64,000 nt of DNA from Candidatus Eremiobacterota bacterium (GTDB lineage: Bacteria; Vulcanimicrobiota; CADAWZ01; Ess09-12). Shown here in pieces: positions 1 to 7,634 of the stretch (positions are counted from its first letter, which is position 1; every line of letters starts with the position of its first letter). The notes beneath the pieces were generated by a model, which saw nothing but the letters and a program-made list of their open reading frames with translations, did not search any database and was not told where the DNA came from. The stretch spans positions 62,001 to 126,000 of the forward strand of contig JAVHLM010000008.1 of assembly GCA_031082125.1 (NCBI GenBank), given 5' to 3'. A program made the position numbers and the translations under genes.

Positions 1-219
1 GCCCTCCCACCAGGAGGAGACTCTGTCGTCGTAAGCCTTGTGCATCGGGGAGATCTCCTGCTCCCCGTCAGGGGAGGTCCTGAGTGCCACCTTTTCCGGT
101 ACAAAGGCGCAGGGCATGCGAAGCCTCACCGTCACCTCGTCTCCTATGGAAGGGGCAAGGGACGAGACGAAGAGCGGCGAGCCGTCATGATGAATTCCTT
201 TGAGCAGCCTGGTATCCAT
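1..219 (-). CDS. GH13-family alpha-glycosidase, N-terminal fragment (runs off the window)
   Basis: Only the first 73 codons lie inside the window; the frame is still open at base 1. The peptide starts MDTRLLKGIHHDGSP and continues with LAPSIGDEVTVRLRMP, RTSPDGEQE and a terminal WWEG. This pattern (HHDGSP, then an L-P-G-[DE]-V-T-[VL]-R-L-R strand, then R-T-x-P-D-G-E) matches my memory of the N-terminal beta-sandwich domain of maltodextrin-glucosidase or neopullulanase-like GH13 enzymes, which precedes the TIM barrel and acts on alpha-glucans. The catalytic barrel is not in view, so substrate cannot be inferred. The ATG at 219 has GGAG about 12 nt upstream and a stronger AGGAGG further away. 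It lies downstream of the HNH gene on the same strand with a 116-nt gap. Confidence 0.65.
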   Translation of the reverse strand, partial: MDTRLLKGIHHDGSPLFVSSLAPSIGDEVTVRLRMPCAFVPEKVALRTSPDGEQEISPMHKAYDDRVSSWWEG

Positions 220-335
220 AATGATATGATTCTCCGTCTCCTCCTCTTTTTCCGCTTTTCAGAAAACCGGGGACTCTCTTATGGATGGGCCCTGCCAGAT
301 GATTGTTAAAAACCAGAATCGGGAGGCCAGTCTGT

Positions 336-2858
336 TCAAAGCCTTTCTTTTGAGCCGTTCCCGTACACCAGGAAAGGCTCCCCGTCTTCAGAGGATCCGA
401 AGGTGAAGGTGAGGTCGTGAGGCGACCGGCCCCCGATGGTGAGGGTCCTGAGCCTGTGCAGGATATGGAGGTGGTGTGCCTCGCAGAGCACGATGAGGTT
501 CCACTCGTCATCGGTGCCGCCCTGGGAGCGCCTGATTATGTGATGGACATGGAGACCCCGCCGGCATCGGCAGCCGGGGACCTGGCAGCGGAAACGGTCG
601 CGCTTCAGGATCTTGTGGTGATGGGCAGCTTTTTTCAAGGTTCTCTCGGTCCTGAGATAATCAGCGAGCAGAGCGGCAAGGAATCTCTCTTCCGGGAGTC
701 CGAGGCTGTCGGCGTCTTCCGCCTGGGCAAGCCTGGAGAGAAAGGCATGGGCCGCGAGGTTCCAGACTTCATAGAGCTCCCGGGGGAGGAAGAACTTGAT
801 TGTCATAGCGCCTCTCCCCGCCGATGACGAACCGCCGCCTGAAAGGATGTCCAGGAGGAAAATCTCCTCGGGGCACTCACCCATGGGGATGGTGCAGGCT
901 TCCAGGGCTTTTTCCAGTGACTGATGACAGGAACACATTGGGTTTTCGCATCCATGCCCATGGGGTGCCTGCTCTTTCCCATTGCATGCCCCCGCATACA
1001 GAGGATCACTCCCCGACTGGTTTTCGAGGCCCGCACACAGGCGCGAATCTTTTTCAATTTTCGTGGAAGCCCCAGAGGCCCTCATCTCTTCCACATCGCT
1101 GAAATACTTCCAGGGCGCATCGAGGCGCCTGTCCCGGTAGACGACGAGCTCCTCGTCGTCTGACCGAAGAGGCCACGAGAGATTGAGAGAAGGGCCTGTA
1201 TACCAGGACCCGCTCCTTATGATGTCCTGCACCTTCTCCGGCAGGTCATGGAATCTCTCGTCGGTGACATAGCGGAATCCGGGAAGGAGCGTGTAGGTGT
1301 GAGGGACCAGGCAGTCATATTCAAGGATCCGGGTGACACGCCCAGCCTCTTCCCTGAGGTCCGCCGTGGGCACGCTCGCAGCGTAAGCGATCCACTGCTT
1401 CTCATTCCTGGAGTCCGCCACGGGAAGAATGAGGCGGGCCTGCTCCCTGGTGATGACGCCCTTTTTGAAGGCTTCTTCTATGAGGGAGTGGCGGTGGAAG
1501 CCCTCGGCGAGCCTGATGAGCTGGCGGGTCTGGGCCATCGAGAAGCCGCAGCGATCCACGGCGTAGTCCTCGATGAACTCAAAGCCGAGAAGGCGGTTGA
1601 GCTGCCTCTCGTCCACCGCCCGCAGGAGCATCCCTGTGGCCACGTCGAGCCTCTGGCGGATTGAGGCGGCCTTGATGAGGCGGCTCGCAATCGCCCTGGC
1701 AGAAACCGCGCCGGCTTCCCCGCCCTGCCGGCATTCTTCCAGCCACGAAGGGAAGAAGATGCTCCAGGGTGATGACCACGGATTTTCACCGGCCTCTCCC
1801 GCGCCATCCTGCCCGACAACCTCATCAGGATTGTTGATGCGGCGGTTGCCCATCCGCCTCTTCAAGAGAGGCACCCGGGAGAATATGGGGCGATTCCCGG
1901 CGGCATCAATGGCCGGAAGCTCCGGAGCGACTATCCCTGAGGCCAGGAAGTTCGCAAGGAGCGCCTCGACGAAGCCCGCCATGGGCCCGTCGTAGTGCTC
2001 TTTGTCCCTGAAGAGGGAGAGGGCGAAGTCCCAGGTGAGGGCAAGGGAGGGCGCCACGCTGAAGTACATCATCGTGCCCTCGGCGCCGTGCTCATCATCG
2101 CAGGCCTCGCCCGCTGTGGAATCCATCGCTGCCTCGGCGCAAGATCCCTGATCCGCCGCAGTATTCTCACCGCACCCGGAGGCTCGCCTGCCCGCCATGC
2201 TGCTGCCGGAAGGGGTCACTGATCCGGCCTTTCCTTCCACGAGTGCCCTCTTCACCTCACGCTCGAAGCGGGAAAGCGGCATGCTCTCGGCAAGAGCGGC
2301 CCACTCCCCCTCGTTCTCAGGGGTGGCGACCCTCGAGAGGTGCCTGAGGGCGCTCTTGGCGATTTTTCCCTGGAGATAGGCTTCCCGGGTGAGGGGGAGC
2401 GACTTGAGAAGCTCGAAGTTGTGCATCAGCTCCGACGCGGTGCGCCCCGAGAAAGAGAGATGCTCCGTGGCGAAAGTCCCCATGGAGCGGTATCCCAACT
2501 GATCAACTCCTTTCGATTTCAGAGTAACGAGAAGGCCGCCAAGCACAAGATCCAGTGCCAGGCGGCCTCTGACTGCCTCACAGAGGGTGAAATCGATTTG
2601 AGATGCCCGCTCATCCCTGTCGATGGAGCCGAAGGACACGTCCTCCGAAAGCTTTTCCGCTTCGGGAATGAGGCCCTCCCTGGTGATCTTGATCAGGTGC
2701 TCGGGCCTGCATGAGGTTCCCGAAGGAATCTCATAAGGCTCCGGCAGAAGAAGCATGTCATCATAATCCTGAGACGAAAAAGGATCAGCGAGATGAAGAA
2801 GCTCCTCTTCATCTGGCAGGAAAGTCGAGTGAATGATTGAGGCATCAAACGTATCCAT
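336..2858 (-). CDS. Large HNH endonuclease (DUF222-like architecture), copy 1
   Basis: Predicted 840-residue protein. The C-terminal ~95 residues form a classical HNH nuclease: ILKRDRFRC, CRCRRGLHVHHIIRRSQGG, then N-L-I-V-L-C-E-x-H-H, with cysteine pairs suggesting bound zinc. The rest is helical and holds two copies of one repeat (first ending LPLTREAYLQGKIAKSALR, second ending KKGVITREQARLILPVADS), as in DUF222/HNH proteins, so the protein contains an internal duplication. A longer reading starts at 2984, but it would translate straight through a near-perfect sigma-70 promoter; the ATG at 2858 is shared with the paralogue at 60366. Compared with that paralogue it carries two insertions, the second cysteine-rich (near CENPMCSCHQ). 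Such genes are often multicopy and of unknown role; no intron or mobile element surrounds it. Nuclease activity is inferred from the motif only. Confidence 0.85.
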   Translation of the reverse strand: MDTFDASIIHSTFLPDEEELLHLADPFSSQDYDDMLLLPEPYEIPSGTSCRPEHLIKITREGLIPEAEKLSEDVSFGSIDRDERASQIDFTLCEAVRGRLALDLVLGGLLVTLKSKGVDQLGYRSMGTFATEHLSFSGRTASELMHNFELLKSLPLTREAYLQGKIAKSALRHLSRVATPENEGEWAALAESMPLSRFEREVKRALVEGKAGSVTPSGSSMAGRRASGCGENTAADQGSCAEAAMDSTAGEACDDEHGAEGTMMYFSVAPSLALTWDFALSLFRDKEHYDGPMAGFVEALLANFLASGIVAPELPAIDAAGNRPIFSRVPLLKRRMGNRRINNPDEVVGQDGAGEAGENPWSSPWSIFFPSWLEECRQGGEAGAVSARAIASRLIKAASIRQRLDVATGMLLRAVDERQLNRLLGFEFIEDYAVDRCGFSMAQTRQLIRLAEGFHRHSLIEEAFKKGVITREQARLILPVADSRNEKQWIAYAASVPTADLREEAGRVTRILEYDCLVPHTYTLLPGFRYVTDERFHDLPEKVQDIIRSGSWYTGPSLNLSWPLRSDDEELVVYRDRRLDAPWKYFSDVEEMRASGASTKIEKDSRLCAGLENQSGSDPLYAGACNGKEQAPHGHGCENPMCSCHQSLEKALEACTIPMGECPEEIFLLDILSGGGSSSAGRGAMTIKFFLPRELYEVWNLAAHAFLSRLAQAEDADSLGLPEERFLAALLADYLRTERTLKKAAHHHKILKRDRFRCQVPGCRCRRGLHVHHIIRRSQGGTDDEWNLIVLCEAHHLHILHRLRTLTIGGRSPHDLTFTFGSSEDGEPFLVYGNGSKERL

Positions 2859-2864
2859 AAAATA

Positions 2865-2893
2865 ATCATACCATATTACAAAGGGAAAATCAA
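2865..2893 (-). promoter_or_regulatory. Sigma-70 promoter giving a leaderless mRNA for HNH copy 1
   Basis: Read on the minus strand: TTGATT (2893-2888), a 17-nt spacer, then TATGAT (2870-2865) preceded by TGG, an extended -10. Exactly 6 nt (TATTTT) separate the -10 from the ATG at 2858, so transcription is predicted to start at the A of the start codon. The copy at 60366 has the same geometry, and the preceding bases CCTGTTTGAT are also conserved. Confidence 0.75.
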
Positions 2894-3190
2894 ACAGGTT
2901 GACCTCGTAAAACCCATTCACAGAGAGGATAGAAGCACATTGCAGGATGCCACCAGGAAGGCTGAAATATGGAAAGGGGGGCAAAAATGACCTTCCCTGC
3001 CATCAGGCGCCATCTACGGGGCCTTCAGGCACTCTTCCCGCTGTCTCAATGAGCCGCTCCCGGCCACCGGCTTGCCCGGAATTTTTTTTGCCAAGCCACA
3101 CCGGTCTGATACATAGGGGCAAGTTTTTAGCCATCTAAAGCTTTTTCCGAAATCAGAAGGCTTTTCCTATCCGTCAAGGATACTACTTAC

Positions 3191-3489
3191 ATGGTGACCC
3201 TTGGCGCGTTTGGAAGTGTTCTGACAGAGAAAGAAGCTCTCGCCATCCATAAGCAAGGTCCTGAAGCTGTTGTTTTCAAGCTTCTTGAGCTTGCGCAGAG
3301 CCTTCAGAAAGAGATTGAAGAGAGACAGCGCCTCCAGGCGAAGCTTTCTGAACTCGAGCAGGAGGAACATAAGGCAGACATTTCGACACCATCCGGCTCA
3401 CTATTGATGCCCTCTATGATAATCTTGCGGAATACATCAAAACAGGGAAACTACCGCCATTTCCCGAATCAGCACCTTCAGGACACTAA
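3191..3489 (+). pseudogene. Transposase relic (IS66-like N-terminus fused out of frame to a C-terminal tail)
   Basis: The first 60 codons (start 3191) read LTEKEALAIHKQGPEAVVF followed by a heptad-rich coiled-coil segment (LLELAQSLQKEIEERQRLQ). This resembles the N-terminal region of IS66-type transposases (I-Y-x-Q-G-x-E-A-V-V, then a coiled coil). At about 3372 the coding signal moves to another frame (3373-3489), reading RHFDTIRLTIDALYDNLAEY and ending in PPFPESAPSGH and a TAA. The whole catalytic core is missing, so this is an internally deleted, frameshifted remnant rather than a gene. No terminal inverted repeats are recognisable. The family assignment rests on remembered N-terminal motifs and is moderate. 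Confidence 0.5.
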
Positions 3490-3556
3490 AAACTTACAAG
3501 CCTCCTTTTTCCATATTCCCCTGGAGAAAACACTCCGCTTTTGCTTCAGGGACCTG

Positions 3557-4075
3557 TCAGAAGGTGGAGGCTTTGTTCAGGACAGCCCCGCAATTGCTGC
3601 ACAGGCTCCCCTGTGCTCCAGAATTGAATGTGGAATTGCAATACTCGCATACCATCAAATCAGTTCTGGCTTTCAATGCGGGAAAGACATACAGGTAGCC
3701 ATCCATATATTCTATTGAGCATGCCTTTTCGTGCACCAGGTGCAGGAGCACTTCAATAACCTTGGTTTCTTTTATGGAGAGCTCCGATACGGCACGTGCC
3801 AGGGTGATCTCGCCTCTGTTCTCCCTTGCTATCCGGTATATCTGCTCTCTTATCCACCGGGGGTTGTTTTTCTTCATATCCTCGCATAGGCGGCATGTGG
3901 CTCTTGCAATGCCTGAAACCAATTGTCTTGCCGCATAATCAATGACTCTTCCCGTAAATTCATCCATCATACTTGAGCTTTGACTCCGGGGGGGCAGGGG
4001 AGCACCCCTTTCGCCTCTTCTTGCACTCGTGCGTCTTTCCGGTTCAACTGGCTCGAAGCGGAACATCTTCATCAC
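3557..4075 (-). CDS. Hypothetical winged-helix and zinc-ribbon protein
   Basis: 172 residues. After a basic, proline-rich N-terminus there is a predicted helical or winged-helix segment (residues ~75-130, RIARENRGEITLARAVSEL to KACSIEYMDGYLYVF) and then a C-terminal zinc ribbon: CEYC, a 13-residue gap, CSNC. Its layout suggests a DNA- or RNA-binding regulator, but I recognise no named family. The start is GTG at 4075 (GTG-ATG-AAG-ATG), with GGAG 11 nt upstream; the ATG at the second codon is equally possible. It is transcribed alone, convergent with the transposase relic. Third-position GC matches the neighbours, so it is very likely a real gene. Confidence 0.6.
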   Translation of the reverse strand: MMKMFRFEPVEPERRTSARRGERGAPLPPRSQSSSMMDEFTGRVIDYAARQLVSGIARATCRLCEDMKKNNPRWIREQIYRIARENRGEITLARAVSELSIKETKVIEVLLHLVHEKACSIEYMDGYLYVFPALKARTDLMVCEYCNSTFNSGAQGSLCSNCGAVLNKASTF

Positions 4076-4089
4076 ACCCTTTTATTCTC

Positions 4090-4685
4090 CTGAGATAATC
4101 ATACACTGTCCTGAAGCATGAGTATGTATTATTTTACCAAAGTCTGAGCAAGCTCACGAGGTTTTTTCTCTTGAGCTGAGCACAGGCAATGGCAGGAAAA
4201 GCTCCAAACACAACGTTGCATTGACGTGAAGGACTGACAAGCGGCGGTTCGTGGCTGCCGCAGTTTCTCCCTTTTGAAGTGGACCGGAGACCTCTGGCGC
4301 CTTATCGCCGGCGGAAGCGGGAGGCCCGGGAGAACTCGTCCGCTGTAACTGAAGAAATTATCCTCAACTGAAGAAATAAGGGTAGTAAGGGCTCTGGTTC
4401 TGCGCTTACAGGACAGGGAGTTTCAGCTCGCTCTCCAGTCTTTTTCCTCGCACTGACGCACCGATTCCCGAAATTCTTCTCTTTTTGATCCCTTTTCACC
4501 GCCCTCCGCCGGAAAATTTCCAGACTTTTCCCGAAATTTCTTGTATACTATCTTCTGAGGCCGGGGGGCGCCGGGATCTAAGTTCCTATCCTCCAAAAAC
4601 CTCTCCGGGCTTCAGTGTGCTTGCTTCAAAGAGGAAGGCGGCGGGGGCCAAAGAATATTGAAATGATACCTTTGCCTTTTTCAAG
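4090..4685. other. 596-nt region without a supported gene
   Basis: It contains a minus-strand 65-codon reading frame (4302-4499) with no ribosome site and no recognisable motif. The 12-mer AACTGAAGAAAT appears twice close together (near 4347 and 4365). A possible plus-strand -10 box, TATACT at 4544-4549, has only a weak -35 (CAGACT, 17 nt upstream) and could serve the small ORF at 4686 and the gene at 4811. Otherwise I see nothing in it. Confidence 0.4.
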
Positions 4686-4799
4686 GTGAGAAAAGTCATC
4701 TGCAAGGGCAGGAGTTATTTCGATATCGTCGGCATCTGGTCGGGCCTGGTATTCAAATCCTACCGCAAGACGGACAGGGGATTCTATCTCGCTGAGTGA
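4686..4799 (+). CDS. Possible 37-residue small protein upstream of the 4811 gene
   Basis: A GTG-initiated frame reads VRKVICKGRSYFDIVGIWSG, continues with LVFKSYRKTDRGF and ends YLAE-TGA. Codon use is strongly GC-ending and the composition is protein-like, unlike typical noise. Its stop lies 11 nt before the next ATG, and the next gene's Shine-Dalgarno (GAGAGGAGG) overlaps its last codons, so the two could be translationally coupled. There is no clear ribosome site of its own. An in-frame TGA at 4659 precedes it, so it may instead be the tail of a decayed larger gene. No family recognised. Confidence 0.3.
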   Translation: MRKVICKGRSYFDIVGIWSGLVFKSYRKTDRGFYLAE

Positions 4800-4810
4800 G
4801 AGGAGGCGCC

Positions 4811-5398
4811 ATGGAAGATAAAATTGACTACCACCGCTTCATGGAGTCCATGTTCTGCGGCTGGTGCTACGATAACAGGATCGAAGGCTACCGGCGCTAC
4901 GAGAATGTCTATAACTATCTGGAGCACCAGCTTCTTGAGCAGCACAAGGTCGGAGTATCCCTCCACACGGCCTGCGGGTACAAAAGCCCGAGGAGATTTC
5001 ACCACAAGATGAGGGACTGGCTCACGCTCCGGGATCCCATACCCATGAAATTTCTCAAGGCCCTCAAGGTGGACATGGATATCCTGGAGACCACCCTGAA
5101 CCTCGACAGGAAAGAGTTTCAGCGCATCGTCGAGAAAAGGCCCGTACCGGCCGTCTTTGTCATCTGCCGCTCCCCTATAGCTCCCCAGACCTGCAAAATC
5201 CCCCCCTCGGAAACCGAGGAGGAGGCCATAGAGTATGTAAGGAAAGTGGCTGTGACGCACAAGATTCCCTGCCTCATCGAGTGCCCCGAGATAAAGACCA
5301 TCTGGTGCGATCCCGAAGGCAAGGTGCGCAGCACCCTCTTCCCTCCCTCAATGAAGGTCACGGCGCGCCATGTCAGGTTCTCCTTCCTGAGGGAATGA
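4811..5398 (+). CDS. Hypothetical protein, 195 aa
   Basis: Soluble predicted protein with no signal peptide or membrane segment. The N-terminal ~100 residues are rich in aromatic and charged residues (FCGWCYDNRIEGYRRYENVY) and look helical; the segment FLKALKVDMDILETTLNLDR is reminiscent of a short helix-turn-helix. A C-terminal part (~115-195) has a Cys-containing strand pattern (VFVICRSP, IPCLIECPEI, TIWCDPEGKVRSTLFPP). I do not recognise the family. The start is set by GAGAGGAGG at 4799-4807, 3-4 nt before the ATG; an earlier in-frame GTG (4796) precedes that site and is unlikely. It converges with the next gene across a 16-nt gap. Confidence 0.6.
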   Translation: MEDKIDYHRFMESMFCGWCYDNRIEGYRRYENVYNYLEHQLLEQHKVGVSLHTACGYKSPRRFHHKMRDWLTLRDPIPMKFLKALKVDMDILETTLNLDRKEFQRIVEKRPVPAVFVICRSPIAPQTCKIPPSETEEEAIEYVRKVAVTHKIPCLIECPEIKTIWCDPEGKVRSTLFPPSMKVTARHVRFSFLRE

Positions 5399-5414
5399 GC
5401 CGGCTGCGGGAAAT

Positions 5415-6008
5415 TCAGTCCGAGCCTCCCAGGGCCGAAGCCCACTTGTCGGCAATCTTCATCATGACCTTGAACCTTTTTGCCGCTGACTCGGCTATCA
5501 TCAGGGTAATCTCGGTGTTGAGGTCATAAAGGATGGTGAGGAGCTTGACAAGGTGCTTCTGGCGGGCCGCCTCGTTGATGACGGCCATATCCCCGGGGTC
5601 AGGCACATCGGCCTTTTTCGCCATAATGGAGGGAGAGCGGCTCCCCCCGGCGATCAGCCATTCATTATGCGCCACCTTATCAGCATCCCTTTCTTCCAGG
5701 ACTGGTGCTGCCATTTCTCTGCCGGCCGGTACAGTCTCCTGAGGCAAAGACGGCTTCCCGGCAGGGACCTGCTCAACTCCTTCCTGACGGGTTTCCGCCG
5801 CGGGCCTGCCTTCCCCCGGGAGGCACTCCTCTCTGCGGCTCTCAAAGGCATCCCACACTATCTCATAGTCATCCTCGCCTGCCTTTTCCTGGTCAGCTCT
5901 TTTCAAAAACTGCCTCCCAAGGCCCACATGCTGCATGTTCTGAAGAAACCTCCCAATCGAGGGGGCCGTGATGGCCGCCATTGCCATAAGATCTCCCGTG
6001 AGTGTCAT
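5415..6008 (-). CDS. Hypothetical protein, 197 aa
   Basis: A low-complexity Glu, Pro and Ala-rich central region (~55-125) is flanked by an N-terminal hydrophobic or helical segment (LMAMAAITAPSIGRFLQNM) and a C-terminal helical block (HLVKLLTILYDLNTEITLMI, then AAKRFKVMMKIADKWASALG). No known domain is recognisable. A good ribosome site (AGAGAGGAGAGAGC) precedes the ATG at 6008. It is divergent from the efflux operon, with about 255 nt of shared upstream DNA. The alternation of ordered ends and a disordered middle could suit an adaptor or scaffold, but that is speculation. Confidence 0.55.
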   Translation of the reverse strand: MTLTGDLMAMAAITAPSIGRFLQNMQHVGLGRQFLKRADQEKAGEDDYEIVWDAFESRREECLPGEGRPAAETRQEGVEQVPAGKPSLPQETVPAGREMAAPVLEERDADKVAHNEWLIAGGSRSPSIMAKKADVPDPGDMAVINEAARQKHLVKLLTILYDLNTEITLMIAESAAKRFKVMMKIADKWASALGGSD

Positions 6009-6078
6009 TGTGCTCTCTCCTCTCTCTTGTGCTCACTATCAGTCTAACAGCTCCATATTGCATGGCGATGAACAGCAC

Positions 6079-6107
6079 TTTAAATTCACTGAGGTTTTTG
6101 TTACAAT
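6079..6107 (+). promoter_or_regulatory. Candidate promoter of the efflux operon
   Basis: TTTAAA (6079-6084), a 17-nt spacer and TACAAT (6102-6107) preceded by TGT, an extended -10. Predicted transcript start is near 6114, leaving a leader of about 150 nt before the TolC-like gene. I did not identify a regulator site in that leader. Confidence 0.5.
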
Positions 6108-6262
6108 TTTGTGCAGCCTTTCAAGGGAACAGGCTCCATGGGTGCCGGAAAATGTGCATGGCTGGGGTTCAGCCCATGGCTTCATGCTTACCAAGGAGGA
6201 GAATTTCGCAGGGCACAGAAATTCGGGGAGATTTATCATGACCGGGTGGGATCGTCATAGGC

Positions 6263-7606
6263 GTGAAAATGCGTGCTCTCATTATTATCTGCGTGCTGTG
6301 CTTCTGCCTTGGGCCAGTCCCCGCGAAGGCAGAGGATAATGCCGTGCTCACCGTGACAGAATGCGTGAAGACAGCCCTGGGACACCACCCCGATCTCCGG
6401 GCGGCAGAGGGGTATGTTGAGATCGCCCGGACAAAAGTGGCACAGTCCCTGAGCCAATGGTACCCCCAGATCACGTCGATGTCAACTCTTTACCATCAGA
6501 CCGCGCAGACGGGCCAGGGGGTGTTCAGCCCCTCGTCACTAACCCCCAGTACCATCGGCACCGATATCCCCGCTCTCAATCCCAGCTCACTGGCGATTTA
6601 TGACTACTATAACGGCGGCATCACCGCCAACCAGCTCCTCTACGATTTCGGCAAGACCTCTTCCAACGTGCTGTCGGCGAAAGAAAACCTCAATGCTTCC
6701 GAGTATGATCTGCTCACGAAGCGCCTTGAGATTGTCTTCAACGTAAGGCAGGCTTTTTACCAGGCCGTCGCGGCAAAGAAGACCCTCGAGGCGAAAGCCG
6801 AGGCCGTCGGGCAGCAGCAGGAGCATCTCGACCAGGCCCGGGCCTTCTTCAAAGAAGGCACAAAATCAAAAATAGATGTCACCAAGGCCGAAGTGGATCT
6901 CGCCAAGGCCCGGCTCGATCTCATCAAGGCGGAGAGTTCATGGAAGACATCGCTCGCCACGCTCTACAACAAGATGGGAATAAAAAACGAGGTGCGCCAT
7001 GACCCGGAGGATCCGCTCAGCGTGGAGAAGATCGAGATAGATCTGAATGAGGCATTCGGCGAAGCGGAAAACCAGAGGCCCGAGCTGAAGAAGTTCATAT
7101 CCAGCATCAAGAGCTACCGGGCAAAAGGGAAGGCGGCCAAGGTGCAGAACCTGCCGGCACTCTCGGGCATCGCGAATTACAACTGGAACGGCAGCCAGCT
7201 GCCCCTCCCTTACAACTACTATTACGGAGTCCAGCTCAATTTCACGCTCTTTGACGGCCACAATGCGAGCGCCCTTGCCATGGAGGCCGAGGGGAACATC
7301 CATGTGCTTGAAGCACAGAGGGCATCGAAGCTCCAGGATATCCGCCTTGAAGTGGAGCAGGCCGTCCTCTCCCTCAGGGATGCCGAAGAACGGGTGGCTG
7401 TCACCGAAAAGTCGCTCGCCCAGGCCGTGGAAAACTATGACCTGGCAAAGGGGCGCTACGAAGTAGGCCTGGGGACAGGCATTGAATTCAACGACGCGAG
7501 GGTCTCCCTCACGGGAGCTAAGACTGATTCCATATCGGCCCTCACCGATTACCAGATAGCGAAGGCAAAGCTGGAAAAGGCCCTGGGCCTTTTCAGGGAC
7601 CAGTGA
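6263..7606 (+). CDS. TolC-family outer-membrane efflux protein
   Basis: 447 residues, a usual length for the OEP/TolC family. It has a cleavable signal peptide (MRALIIICVLCFCLGP, then PAKAED) and the two-fold repeat of long alpha-helical hairpins seen in TolC: repeat 1 around AREGYVEIARTKVAQSLSQW-type helices, repeat 2 ending in the typical Y-x-x-G-L-G-T-x-x-[ED]-[VLF]-x-D-A-R motif (GRYEVGLGTGIEFNDARVS). It should form the trimeric outer-membrane channel for the adaptor and ABC transporter encoded just downstream (28 nt gap). Two starts are possible, GTG 6263 and ATG 6269; neither has a strong ribosome site. The mix with MacA/MacB-type proteins indicates a type I secretion or efflux tripartite pump. 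Confidence 0.85.
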   Translation: MKMRALIIICVLCFCLGPVPAKAEDNAVLTVTECVKTALGHHPDLRAAEGYVEIARTKVAQSLSQWYPQITSMSTLYHQTAQTGQGVFSPSSLTPSTIGTDIPALNPSSLAIYDYYNGGITANQLLYDFGKTSSNVLSAKENLNASEYDLLTKRLEIVFNVRQAFYQAVAAKKTLEAKAEAVGQQQEHLDQARAFFKEGTKSKIDVTKAEVDLAKARLDLIKAESSWKTSLATLYNKMGIKNEVRHDPEDPLSVEKIEIDLNEAFGEAENQRPELKKFISSIKSYRAKGKAAKVQNLPALSGIANYNWNGSQLPLPYNYYYGVQLNFTLFDGHNASALAMEAEGNIHVLEAQRASKLQDIRLEVEQAVLSLRDAEERVAVTEKSLAQAVENYDLAKGRYEVGLGTGIEFNDARVSLTGAKTDSISALTDYQIAKAKLEKALGLFRDQ

Positions 7607-7634
7607 ACGATCAAGAGGAAACGGGAAGGTACCC

